From CAVQCT01 sp964371785 (GTDB taxonomy: Bacteria; Zixibacteria; MSB-5A5; GN15; FEB-12): a DNA stretch of 64,000 bases. The stretch spans positions 62,001-126,000 of the forward strand of contig CAYJOL010000003.1 in assembly GCA_964371785.1 (NCBI GenBank), read 5' to 3'. The notes beneath the pieces are model-generated. The model searched no databases, had not been told where the DNA came from, and saw only the letters and a list, made by a program, of their open reading frames with translations. Shown piece by piece: positions 36,563 to 45,102 of this stretch (positions are counted from its first letter, which is position 1; every line of letters begins with the position of its first letter). The position numbers and the translations under genes are program-made.

Positions 36563-37468
36563 TTAGACAAGAGTTGCGATAATATCATCGACTTTCCCCA
36601 GCCCGACAAACGGGATAGCCCCCCAGCCAATTGCCTTGTTCAGACTACCGGTATCGGTAAGCGCTCCATGTCTGGGGTCGATCAGCACGAAAGCGATTTT
36701 TCCGATCTGGCTGCAACACTGCAGGAGATCAAGCGTGGAATCAGAGTCTTTGTAGAATTCTGTTACGACAACCGCCTGTGCCAGCGCGGCGATGATTCGA
36801 TTGGAAGCTTCATAGTCGTTCGCTCGGGCCATATGTCCGGGGGTATGCTCGCTCAGCAGGCCGCCCTGCTGAATGATATCGATCGCAAGCGCCGTATGTT
36901 CGTGGGGTTCGATCTTATCTATGCCGCTGTCGAGTACACTGAAAGATGTCCCTCCGGCTGCCCGGCATCCCAGATGCGCCGCGGCATCAATTCCTTTTGC
37001 CAGCGAAGACACGATTTGTACACCCGCCTCCGAAAATTTCCTCGCCACTGAGACAGTCAGTTCAATCCCGTTGTTGGTTGCATTTACTCCGCCGGAAAGC
37101 GCCACAATTTTCCGCTCGGGGTCAGGCAGATGGCCGCGAAAATAAAGCAGGGAGGGAGGGTCATTCAATTCAAAGAGATTCTGCGGGAAAGCGGGCTCAA
37201 ATCTGGAGACAATCGAAATGTCCTGGGCGCGAAGTGATTCTTGAAACGCCTCGGCCTGCTTTAAATAGTCGGCGGCTCGCGCAACCTGATTGGCTGTGTC
37301 AGCCGTCATCCCGGCGATAGCCATTAGAGAGCCGGCATCGGCGTGCAGAATTCGATCCAGACTGCCGTACCGGGTTATCAGCGCTTCCATCAGGCGCGGC
37401 CGTACTCCTGCGAACTGGCAGAGCGCGATCGCCTTGGTCGCATCGTTATGTTGTAATATCTGAGTCAT
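36563..37468 (-). CDS. DprA/Smf-like protein with divergent DNA-binding motifs
   Basis: About 301 residues: an N-terminal SAM/HhH-like helical part then the Rossmann-type DprA domain ('VQIVSSLAKGIDAAAH', 'GGTSFSVLDSGID', 'GGLLSEHTPG'). DprA normally protects incoming ssDNA and loads RecA. Two conserved spots differ: the GSR motif reads 'LSGG' and the RNR of 'FPxRNRIIAGLS' reads 'EASNRIIAALA'. There is no C-terminal winged helix. The ATG at 37468 is preferred because the TTG at 37501 is really the -35 box of a promoter. Confidence 0.72.
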   Translation of the reverse strand: MTQILQHNDATKAIALCQFAGVRPRLMEALITRYGSLDRILHADAGSLMAIAGMTADTANQVARAADYLKQAEAFQESLRAQDISIVSRFEPAFPQNLFELNDPPSLLYFRGHLPDPERKIVALSGGVNATNNGIELTVSVARKFSEAGVQIVSSLAKGIDAAAHLGCRAAGGTSFSVLDSGIDKIEPHEHTALAIDIIQQGGLLSEHTPGHMARANDYEASNRIIAALAQAVVVTEFYKDSDSTLDLLQCCSQIGKIAFVLIDPRHGALTDTGSLNKAIGWGAIPFVGLGKVDDIIATLV

Positions 37469-37473
37469 TGCAT

Positions 37474-37501
37474 AATCTAACAGGCAGAATCGGAATGTCA
37501 A
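37474..37501 (-). promoter_or_regulatory. Promoter of the dprA-like gene, leaderless arrangement
   Basis: On the minus strand: TTGACA (37501-37496), a 16-base spacer and TAGATT (37479-37474), with the ATG five bases later at 37468. It overlaps the end of the EamA gene. Confidence 0.5.
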
Positions 37502-38440
37502 CTAGGGCGCGAGCATGAACTCGATATTTTTGCCGAAGGTGACCAGCAGCGCGCCCAGAACGGCAATGACAATGCCCACCGTCCGCTGCGTAGTAATTCG
37601 TTCCCGGAGAAAGATTGCGGCAAAAATGAAGATAAATACATTGGTTGTCTGGTTCAACACCGCCGAGGTTGAAGCCTGAGTATATTTCATGCCGGCCAAC
37701 CAGAGTATCATCGCGAGATATCCGCCCATAAAAGATCCCGCCAGGGTGATTGCCCAGTGTTTTGCCGAAATAATCGACTTGAGGATTGGCTTACGTCTCG
37801 TGTGGAAAAGCAGAATCACACAGAGTACGGTCACGCCGCTCAGCAGCCGCATTTCCGTAACCCAAAGCAGGGGGGAGCGGTCAAGCACCGGTTTAACCAG
37901 CACAATGCCGATAGCTGTCATGAGCAATGACGAGGCTCCGTACAGCACACCGATCACAATATTTCGCCGATCGACCTGCTTTGTTCCCCTCTGATAAGTG
38001 GCCACAAACACCGCCGACAGAATCATTCCCGCCCCAATCATCTGATAGAATGTCAGTGTCTCGCCGAGAAAAAAGAAAGACAGAACAATCACAAAAGGAC
38101 TGTACAGACAATCGACAATTGCCGTCAATCCGGCGCCTATACGGTTCAAGCAGATGAAGAGCAGGGTATCGGCCACCCCGATGCCCAGTCCACCGCTGAG
38201 AAACAGGAGGATATAGTCTTTTGCGGGAGCATTACGGAACAGTTCACTGCCGAACAAAAAAATCGTCGGGAGAAAGAGCATGACAGCTAGCACGTCTTTG
38301 GCCAGATTCAATCCGATAGGATGGACAGACTCGCCGCTTTTCTTGAACATGATGATCGCAAGCGCCCAGACTACCGCTGTGGCGAGCGAAAGCGTTTCTC
38401 CGAAGAAGGGAATGACAGCCGGAGCAAGAGCGTGCATCAT
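37502..38440 (-). CDS. EamA/DMT-family transporter
   Basis: 312 residues, ten predicted membrane helices in two homologous halves, the second with the typical 'TSAVLNQTTNVFIFIFAAIFLRE' segment. Members export metabolites such as amino acids or drugs; the substrate is unknown. It starts at tandem ATGs (38440/38437) with a GAAAG site. It is the first gene of the leftward run, although the dprA-like gene has its own promoter. Confidence 0.9.
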   Translation of the reverse strand: MMHALAPAVIPFFGETLSLATAVVWALAIIMFKKSGESVHPIGLNLAKDVLAVMLFLPTIFLFGSELFRNAPAKDYILLFLSGGLGIGVADTLLFICLNRIGAGLTAIVDCLYSPFVIVLSFFFLGETLTFYQMIGAGMILSAVFVATYQRGTKQVDRRNIVIGVLYGASSLLMTAIGIVLVKPVLDRSPLLWVTEMRLLSGVTVLCVILLFHTRRKPILKSIISAKHWAITLAGSFMGGYLAMILWLAGMKYTQASTSAVLNQTTNVFIFIFAAIFLRERITTQRTVGIVIAVLGALLVTFGKNIEFMLAP

Positions 38441-38560
38441 GTTTCTTTCAGCCGTAGGAATTCCGGTTTCCAGCGCCCGCGAGCGGGTGGGTCAAAAACG
38501 AGCAGGTAATCTAGGCGAAAGTCCGTTGGCGAACAAGGGGATTCTTGAGCAGTTGTGCCG

Positions 38561-38595
38561 AATAACAAAGCAGCCACGCCGGTAGGCGTGGCTGC
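38561..38595 (-). terminator. Intrinsic terminator of the dockerin surface-protein gene
   Basis: Perfect 11-bp stem GCAGCCACGCC/GGCGTGGCTGC with a four-base loop, followed on the minus strand by TTTGTTATT. Confidence 0.85.
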
Positions 38596-38628
38596 GGGAA
38601 AAGGATAGATACGAAAAAGTTGCTTCGG

Positions 38629-41600
38629 TTACTTCAGTAACAGCATCTTCCGCGAAGCTGAATACGTGCCGGCGTCCAGCCGATACAGGTAAACGCCGCT
38701 CGCGACTGTGTTACCGGTGGCATCCTTGCCATCCCAGAGGAACGTATGTATGCCTGCCTCCAGCGGTTGGTCGACAAGCAGTTTCACTCTTTGTCCCATG
38801 ATATTGAAGATCTCCAGACGCACATCCGTTGCCTGCGGCAGGGCGAATCCGATCTCGGTCGTCGGATTAAACGGATTCGGATAGTTCTGGTACAACTCAA
38901 ACTCATCCGGTAAGGCCGGAGACTTGCCAACGATCGACGGCACCACCGAATGGGAACCATCGACCGCTACGACAGCCGAAGCAATCCGGTATATCCCGGG
39001 CAGTTTTACCAGCCGGGTTTCGCCGGCGGCAATCGTGTTGGCTCCGTTAAGATCCAGGATACCCAGATGAAGTCCACCGGCAGTGTTGCCGCACAAAACA
39101 TCAAGCTCGTCACCGATCAGTTTCACCGGTGCCGTATTGCCCGCGCCTTCAAGCGTGAACTCGATACCACGGAGATCGACCGGCGAGGTCACCGTGATGA
39201 CCGTGGCGTCTTTCTCGTAACTCACCCCGGCGACAATCTCGGCGAATTCCGGGGCCGCCCGCTTCGCACCGACAATACAACCGCATACCGGTTCCGGTCC
39301 GTTGACAAACTGATAATCGACCAGATAGACCAGGTCGGCGATATCCGGTCCAATACAATCCCCATTGTTATCGACCGCATTTATGTTGATCGGCGATGCC
39401 GCACCGTTAAACATAAAGTCAACCAGACAAACGAGATCGCCCACATCGTCCTGATTGTCCCCCGAACAATCGCCGGGCAGGAACGGCATGATCAGCAGGC
39501 TGTCACGCAGATAGCTGAATCCGGGATAGACCGGGTGAGCGGTCGTATCAGCGAAAGTCAGCTGCCGCGACACCTGGCCCATTAACGTGGTGTCCCAGCG
39601 AATCGTGCGATACTCGGCGCACGAAGGATTCGAGGCCGAGAAGTGAATCCGGAAGATTTCACTGGTTCCGGCGGGAATCCTCGCGCCAAACGAATTGGCC
39701 AGGGCAACGAAGATGAAACCCGAATCCGGCTTGATCTGCGTGAAAGTATAGTCCCAGCCCTCGGTAATGAGGCTGTCACGCGTAATGGCGCTGACAGTCA
39801 CGCCGGCGGGGATGCGCAGCGGAACGGTAGCCCCCTTGATCGCCTGTGATAGTTTCACCATGACCGGCTGTACACCCGTGCCCGGAGCCACTGCAACAAG
39901 CGGAAGCACAAGCGAGTCTCCCGATGTCGGTTGTGGCGGCGGTTCATATAAAGCAGGAGCATCTACAATTGTGAAGCAGTACGGTCCACCCCAGGCAGGG
40001 GTGAAGTTGCCAGTTTGATTGGCCCAAATCCATTGATTAGCCGGAGGCATGAAAGTCGAATCGACACAGATTGTCTTTCCGATATTGGCGGAATTAATAG
40101 GTCCTATGCTAATCCTGAGCGAAACATCGTCGAATCCTGGCACTAAGCCGGGTGCGTTCAATCTGACGAATCCGAACATCACCGAGTCTTCGTTTATGCC
40201 GTTGGGGCTTCGAAGATTAATGACTGCCGCCAAATCAAACAGGGCCTTACGCATCAAGCCAATCGTATCCGCAGAGGTCTGAGTCCAGGTAGCGCCGTTC
40301 GGCGAATAGATACGGAACGCATGTACAGCGCCGTTTATCGAATCCATAGAGTTGTTGATAACCCTGAAGTCGAAATTGATAGTAGTGTCGATGCGAATCT
40401 GATCGGCGCCCACCCCGCCACCGACCCGATCAAGCACAATCCCCTGGTTCGGGACGGGAAGCACATCAAGCCTGACCACTACTACTTGCGGAGAGTTCAA
40501 AGCCGAGTCCGCAGTAACCGTCAGGTCTGCAAATTGCGGACCCACTGGCATGCCGGACGCATTGAGGGTGATGAAGATCGAATCAGGAGTGGAGCCCCAG
40601 TTCTTGTCCAGATGCACCCATGGGGTGGTGTTGGCGACGCTGAATGGTATCGAGGCGCCGTGCATTTCGACAATACGCATATAGTTGTACGACGGATCAC
40701 TCCCGCCCTCATAGCAGGAGAAAAACAACGTGTCGGGCAACGGAGCGAGGGTCGCCACCAATTCCGATGTGTCCGTAACGGTGTAGCAGTATGGACCGTA
40801 CCAGTCAGGGAATATATCCTGCTGCCCGATACTTCCCCAGATCCAGTTGTTAATCGGAGGGTACCAGGAAGAATCCACACAAATGGTTTTGCCCAGGCTC
40901 TCATACGTTATTGGTCCGATTACAATCGAAAAAGGATTGCCGACAAATCCCGGCGGCATGCCGGCGCTTTCATTGTACGTCAGGGCGCCGAACCCGATCG
41001 TGTCGCTACCGGAACCGTCGTTGCTGAACCCATTGACGAACACTCCGCCGTCAAACATCGAAGTGAAAATGCCGTTATCTACACCGTGACTTTCCGTCCA
41101 GGTTGCGCCATCGGATGAGTATACTTTGAAACCATTGGAGAGCACCTGGAAAGGATAGGCCATGGAATCCTGATAGAACAGGTCGAAGGTGACCGTAGTG
41201 GACGGCGCAACAAGACCCGTCCCGACGCTGTTGTGAACCTGACCGATTGAGATAAAGGCAGGCACCGATGGCCGGTAACCGATGAAATACCGATAAGGTC
41301 CGCCCCAATTCGGGTAGTACGAGTGCTTTCCATCCGCTGACCACTTCCAGAGTCCGGCGGGGTCGTATGACGCCGAGTCGATAACTATACTCTTTCCAGC
41401 ATCCGCAGATGATAAGGGACCGATTGTTATGGTGAAGGGAATACCGCTGAATCCGGCGGGCATGCCTCCATATCCTGGCGGGCTAGTGTTAACCAAGTCC
41501 ATGCAGAGTGTCTTCAGCGTGTCTTCGCCCTGACCATCATTTCCCCATGCTCCGGTCGCCCTGAAAATGGGGAAACTGCTAAATTCCGGGACACTTACGG

Positions 41601-42075
41601 TATCAACACTGGTATTCTGCCAAATCGCGCCTTCCGGCGACGAGACTGTATAACCGTTCGTGAGTCCATATACGTCTACGCCGGTGTTGTTGATATAGCG
41701 AAGGTGAAACGTGATGGGAACACCGGTGGCGAGAACGCCCGGAGAAAGCAGGCCATCCACATGGTCTATTTCCACCCTGCCTCCAACGTAGTAGCCACAG
41801 TCAGCTCCTCCAGAACAGGGCGGATAGTAGCCGCTAAACAAGTACCCGCACAAGTAGGTAAGATCACCAACATCAACCATATTACACAGATCGACATTAG
41901 CGTCCCAGGGGTCTGTCGGCGACGGGCCGTCACCGATAATGTAGGCCGCAAGATAGACTAAATCTGAGATATCAATATCGGAATCACCATTGATGTCTCC
42001 ACATACCAACGCGTTGGTCGGCGACGCCATGACCAACAAAATCAGAACCGCACAGCAAAACAGAGTCGAGCGCAT
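38629..42075 (-). CDS. Secreted dockerin protein with Ig-like modules and C-terminal sorting tail
   Basis: 1148 residues. A signal peptide is followed at once by a dockerin pair (~25-85, 'DINGDSDIDISDLVYL'). Three ~170-residue modules share 'YSxxGATWTxT' and end '(Y)GPYCFT'. A BACON/Ig-like stretch lies between the second and third modules. A second dockerin pair is at ~865-925, and a QNYPNPFNP tail begins near 1057. It resembles the giant protein at 2.7-12 kb and probably uses the same secretion route. The real start is ATG 42075, with GGGAGG eight or nine bases upstream; the longer frame from 42168 is rejected. It may bind cohesin partners, such as the cohesin-like region of the giant protein (inference). 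Confidence 0.88.
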   Translation of the reverse strand: MRSTLFCCAVLILLVMASPTNALVCGDINGDSDIDISDLVYLAAYIIGDGPSPTDPWDANVDLCNMVDVGDLTYLCGYLFSGYYPPCSGGADCGYYVGGRVEIDHVDGLLSPGVLATGVPITFHLRYINNTGVDVYGLTNGYTVSSPEGAIWQNTSVDTVSVPEFSSFPIFRATGAWGNDGQGEDTLKTLCMDLVNTSPPGYGGMPAGFSGIPFTITIGPLSSADAGKSIVIDSASYDPAGLWKWSADGKHSYYPNWGGPYRYFIGYRPSVPAFISIGQVHNSVGTGLVAPSTTVTFDLFYQDSMAYPFQVLSNGFKVYSSDGATWTESHGVDNGIFTSMFDGGVFVNGFSNDGSGSDTIGFGALTYNESAGMPPGFVGNPFSIVIGPITYESLGKTICVDSSWYPPINNWIWGSIGQQDIFPDWYGPYCYTVTDTSELVATLAPLPDTLFFSCYEGGSDPSYNYMRIVEMHGASIPFSVANTTPWVHLDKNWGSTPDSIFITLNASGMPVGPQFADLTVTADSALNSPQVVVVRLDVLPVPNQGIVLDRVGGGVGADQIRIDTTINFDFRVINNSMDSINGAVHAFRIYSPNGATWTQTSADTIGLMRKALFDLAAVINLRSPNGINEDSVMFGFVRLNAPGLVPGFDDVSLRISIGPINSANIGKTICVDSTFMPPANQWIWANQTGNFTPAWGGPYCFTIVDAPALYEPPPQPTSGDSLVLPLVAVAPGTGVQPVMVKLSQAIKGATVPLRIPAGVTVSAITRDSLITEGWDYTFTQIKPDSGFIFVALANSFGARIPAGTSEIFRIHFSASNPSCAEYRTIRWDTTLMGQVSRQLTFADTTAHPVYPGFSYLRDSLLIMPFLPGDCSGDNQDDVGDLVCLVDFMFNGAASPININAVDNNGDCIGPDIADLVYLVDYQFVNGPEPVCGCIVGAKRAAPEFAEIVAGVSYEKDATVITVTSPVDLRGIEFTLEGAGNTAPVKLIGDELDVLCGNTAGGLHLGILDLNGANTIAAGETRLVKLPGIYRIASAVVAVDGSHSVVPSIVGKSPALPDEFELYQNYPNPFNPTTEIGFALPQATDVRLEIFNIMGQRVKLLVDQPLEAGIHTFLWDGKDATGNTVASGVYLYRLDAGTYSASRKMLLLK

Positions 42076-42191
42076 AACTACTACCTCCCTTGCGTGACGA
42101 AAGTTACTCACTCTCTTTGGGTAAGAGCACTGTATTGATTCATATTTAGATGTCTTCGGATTCAGCAATGACAGAATTATGCCTTCATATA

Positions 42192-42220
42192 ATCATAACA
42201 AACGTGGCATGATGTGTCAA
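42192..42220 (-). promoter_or_regulatory. Promoter of the dockerin surface-protein gene
   Basis: TTGACA (42220-42215), a 17-base spacer and TATGAT (42197-42192) on the minus strand. The 5' leader is about 110 nt. Confidence 0.75.
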
Positions 42221-42319
42221 CGATTAAGTGAGTTGTTCTGAAGGACATTCCCCGGACTGCGAGCTCCCAGCCGCTGAAATTGGAAATGAATTGGTCGGAA
42301 GAGTCAGAATTTTAATGAG

Positions 42320-43912
42320 TTACGGCTCAGCAGGTGTACTAGAAATTTCGCGCCGCAATTTCACCTGGGCCAAAAAATATCCCAGATCGGCCGCTTTCAC
42401 GAGCGCCTGCTCCGACTCTTCGCCGGTTGTTACCAGCGATAGATAGTAGTATAACGACCCTTGTTTGGGGTCCTCTTTAATGGCCTCCCGAAACAGCTCC
42501 GCGGCGCGGTAATTCACTCCCTGTATCATAGAACCATAAGCTCGGGCCGCGGTGATAAAGGAGTCGTGCCGAATAGCTGAGGCAATCCGTTTGGTGCTCA
42601 AAGCCCCACCTTCATTAAGAAAGCGAAAGAGGAACTGCGGGTAATCAACCAGGCCGTAATTCGATTCACTCAACTGATCAGTGACAAAGCGCACGTAAGC
42701 GGCCGGATCGTCAAAACTCAGTTCGCCATCGAGAGCAGCCTTAACGATACGACTGTTGATTGGATCGAAACGATCGGTAGCCAGCCAGGTAAGCTGGTGG
42801 CTCATGACCGAGTTAATATCAGACACGTGTATGGCTCCAAGCGAATGTCCAAGTTCGTGGAGTATCGTCAGGCCGTTGTTGTAAGCCCGCCAGAGGTTGT
42901 CCTCGGGATCCGGTTGGGGAAGCTCATTCACCACCAGACGCTTGCGTCCCAGCTCGGCCAATCCGACTTTGTCATAGGTGTCTCCCAGGAAGAATCGGAC
43001 CTCGTCGTTGCGATCGAACAGGAAAATTCCGGTGGTGTCACGGTCTATCGGTATGTGTTTACGCAGATAACCGTAGACGCCATTCAAGCTGAAGCTGCTG
43101 TCATTTCCGATATTTATCGTGATAGTTCTGACAATGCTCAGGTGGCGTCCAAACTGCGCTGAGAAGGAGTGTGATGCGGCCTGAACCATCTGTGCGCTCT
43201 CTCGCTCCCAGGTGCGCGGATTGGCCGCGATAAACGACGAATCGACATAAAGTACGATCGGCAGGCCGTCGCCGGGGCCCGCTATATCAGTCTGAGGGGC
43301 AGGATGGTACTGTGAAAGCATCTTTCGTATAGCCCGTTGCAGGATGTACTCTCGCGGTTCGGGTGTGACGGCCAGCGCAGAATCAAACTGGTGTGGTTGT
43401 TCCGCCCGGTCAATATGAAGCCAGGCCGGACGCGCCTTTTCGCTTATTTTACCGTCGCGGAGTATTTGCAGCGTTGAGCCGTCATATCCGTACAGGCGAA
43501 AGCGAAGGTTGATTTCGGCAGATCCGGGCACCGTTACGAAACGCTGCCGTCGCTTGACGTCGGTCACTATCACCGAGCGCGAGTGTTCGCTTCCAGTCGG
43601 ATTGACGACCAGAATCCGCGTAAAAGAGGAATCGATGTACTTGCGGGCAAAGGCATCCAGCGGGGCGCTGCCCTCCTTGATGAACAGCTGTGACGATACC
43701 CCACAGGCATACAGGTAATAATCTATGAAATGGCGGGCAGCCAGCGATAGGCTGAACGACGTCTGTTCGTCATCCCGCGTCCAGACAACTTCGGGTGTAT
43801 AATTGACGACGACCGCCAGGCGTTCCGGACGTTCAGCCGGTTTCGCCGACGGCCTTTCGCCGGTCGCCAGAAGGATCAGGATGAGGACGAGGTAGATGAG
43901 TACTCCGCGCAT
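42320..43912 (-). CDS. Secreted metzincin-type metalloprotease
   Basis: 530 residues. A signal peptide and ~300 residues of unrecognised sequence precede 'HELGHSLGAIH', a full HExxHxxGxxH metzincin zinc motif. A Met-turn-like 'SVMSHQ' follows at the right distance. After this comes a helical C-terminus with a TPR-like pair ('AAELFREAIKEDPKQGSLYYYLSLV'). All ligands are intact, so it should be an active secreted or periplasmic protease. The N-terminal part fits none of the common metzincin families I recognise. It is divergently transcribed from a TPR lipoprotein gene with overlapping promoters. Confidence 0.78.
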   Translation of the reverse strand: MRGVLIYLVLILILLATGERPSAKPAERPERLAVVVNYTPEVVWTRDDEQTSFSLSLAARHFIDYYLYACGVSSQLFIKEGSAPLDAFARKYIDSSFTRILVVNPTGSEHSRSVIVTDVKRRQRFVTVPGSAEINLRFRLYGYDGSTLQILRDGKISEKARPAWLHIDRAEQPHQFDSALAVTPEPREYILQRAIRKMLSQYHPAPQTDIAGPGDGLPIVLYVDSSFIAANPRTWERESAQMVQAASHSFSAQFGRHLSIVRTITINIGNDSSFSLNGVYGYLRKHIPIDRDTTGIFLFDRNDEVRFFLGDTYDKVGLAELGRKRLVVNELPQPDPEDNLWRAYNNGLTILHELGHSLGAIHVSDINSVMSHQLTWLATDRFDPINSRIVKAALDGELSFDDPAAYVRFVTDQLSESNYGLVDYPQFLFRFLNEGGALSTKRIASAIRHDSFITAARAYGSMIQGVNYRAAELFREAIKEDPKQGSLYYYLSLVTTGEESEQALVKAADLGYFLAQVKLRREISSTPAEP

Positions 43913-43926
43913 AGCCTTTCTCTGTC

Positions 43927-43954
43927 ATTATCCGTCTTGAATTGCGGATGTCAA
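43927..43954 (-). promoter_or_regulatory. Promoter of the metzincin gene
   Basis: TTGACA (43954-43949), a 16-base spacer and GATAAT (43932-43927) on the minus strand. It overlaps the promoter of the opposite gene. Confidence 0.65.
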
Positions 43955-43965
43955 TATTGTATTAT
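43937..43965 (+). promoter_or_regulatory. Promoter of the TPR lipoprotein gene
   Basis: TTGAAT (43937-43942), a 17-base spacer and TATTAT (43960-43965). It interlocks with the minus-strand promoter, so the two cannot be bound by polymerase at once. Confidence 0.6.
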
Positions 43966-43997
43966 ATGTACTGTATAACCTAAAATCAGGTTCGGGA

Positions 43998-44849
43998 ATG
44001 AAACAATTTTTTTTCGTGCTTCTGCTCTTTACGGTGATATCGGGTTGCTCCCGGCAGCCGCAGTCATTCGATGAGTTGGTCAGGGCCGGCAAGACCGCCT
44101 TTGTGAACGGGCAATACCCACAGGCAAGAACTTTCCTGTTGAAAGCTATCGAGGAGAAATCTTCAGATCGCGATGCACTCTACTACCTCGGCATGAGCTA
44201 CAAACAGGACTTCATGATGGATTCGGCGCTTTTTTATCTCAAGCGGACTGATCTTCTTCACCCCAATGACCGCGAGGTCAATCTCGCCATTTTCCGCGTG
44301 GCCATGCAGCTTCAGGACTGGCAAAATGCCCTGCGCGCTTCATCGGTTCTTATCGCCACCGGCGACCCGATCCAGGATTACTATGACCAGCTGATTGACC
44401 TGAATATCAAAGTCAATAACCGCCCGGTCGCTTTTGTATACGCGAAGAAATACCTCGCCCTTGATACCAACGATGCCAACAGGTACCTGGTTGCAGCCAA
44501 CCTGGCCGCCCAGATCGACTCGGTGGACCACGCCATTGAACTGATGGAGAAGGCTATCGATAAATTCGGCCGCCACCCGCAATTTCTGATCAACGAGGGG
44601 ATCTATTACGCGTCGAAGTACGACTATGCCCGCTCCGAACAGCTTATGCGCGAAGCGGTGGCAATAGATACGGTCGACCCGGTTGCCAGCAAGCTCAACC
44701 TCGCTAATGTCCTCTCCAAGGAATCGAGCCGTGAAAAAAAGCTCGAGGCTTACAAAATATACACCGACCTGCAAAAACAGCAGCTTCCGGATGTATTCAA
44801 AATCGACTCGACCGTTGCGGCCCTCAAGGATGAACTGCACATAAAGTAA
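43998..44849 (+). CDS. TPR-repeat lipoprotein
   Basis: 283 residues. The signal peptide ends at lipobox 'VISGCS'. The rest is helical with several tetratricopeptide repeats (for example 'ARTFLLKAIEEKSSDRDALYYLGMS', shown in part). It probably serves as an outer-membrane or periplasmic scaffold. It faces the metzincin gene across an 85-base shared promoter region, so the two may be related in function. Confidence 0.82.
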   Translation: MKQFFFVLLLFTVISGCSRQPQSFDELVRAGKTAFVNGQYPQARTFLLKAIEEKSSDRDALYYLGMSYKQDFMMDSALFYLKRTDLLHPNDREVNLAIFRVAMQLQDWQNALRASSVLIATGDPIQDYYDQLIDLNIKVNNRPVAFVYAKKYLALDTNDANRYLVAANLAAQIDSVDHAIELMEKAIDKFGRHPQFLINEGIYYASKYDYARSEQLMREAVAIDTVDPVASKLNLANVLSKESSREKKLEAYKIYTDLQKQQLPDVFKIDSTVAALKDELHIK

Positions 44850-44866
44850 AGTCCCCGGACAACTGC

Positions 44867-44901
44867 AAAAAAATGGGGCAGGATTATTACTAATCCTGCC
44901 C
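44867..44901 (-). terminator. Intrinsic terminator, effective on the minus strand
   Basis: Perfect 11-bp stem GGGCAGGATTA/TAATCCTGCCC with a TTAC loop (44876-44901). On the minus strand it is followed by a run of seven T. A second hairpin, CTGTCTC-GAGA-GAGACAG, lies at 44911-44928. They separate the convergent lipoprotein genes. Confidence 0.75.
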
Positions 44902-45102
44902 AACGCAGGGCTGTCTCGAGAGAGACAGAGGGGGGTTTGCTGTGGGTTACATCTAGTATAACAAATTAATCTCTAATTGGTTCGCGGTTTTTTTTATTTT
45001 CTTTGTATCGCAGATTGTACGCTGCTCCCGCTCTTGAACTCCCAGCCCGGGATGAACCCGGACTGGGAATCTATATAAGAGCAAGGCGCTGTACAGGAAC
45101 TT

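Noticed and set aside
37466..37501. TTG at 37501 as the start of the dprA-like gene
   Set aside because: That TTG is the first part of TTGACA, a -35 box followed at 16 bases by TAGATT and then ATG 37468; the added residues are not conserved-looking.
44905..45070. Hairpins at 44911-44928 and 45041-45066 as small RNAs
   Set aside because: They lie between convergent genes and are better explained as parts of the transcription-termination region. No promoter or repeated motif like that of the 50 kb array is present.
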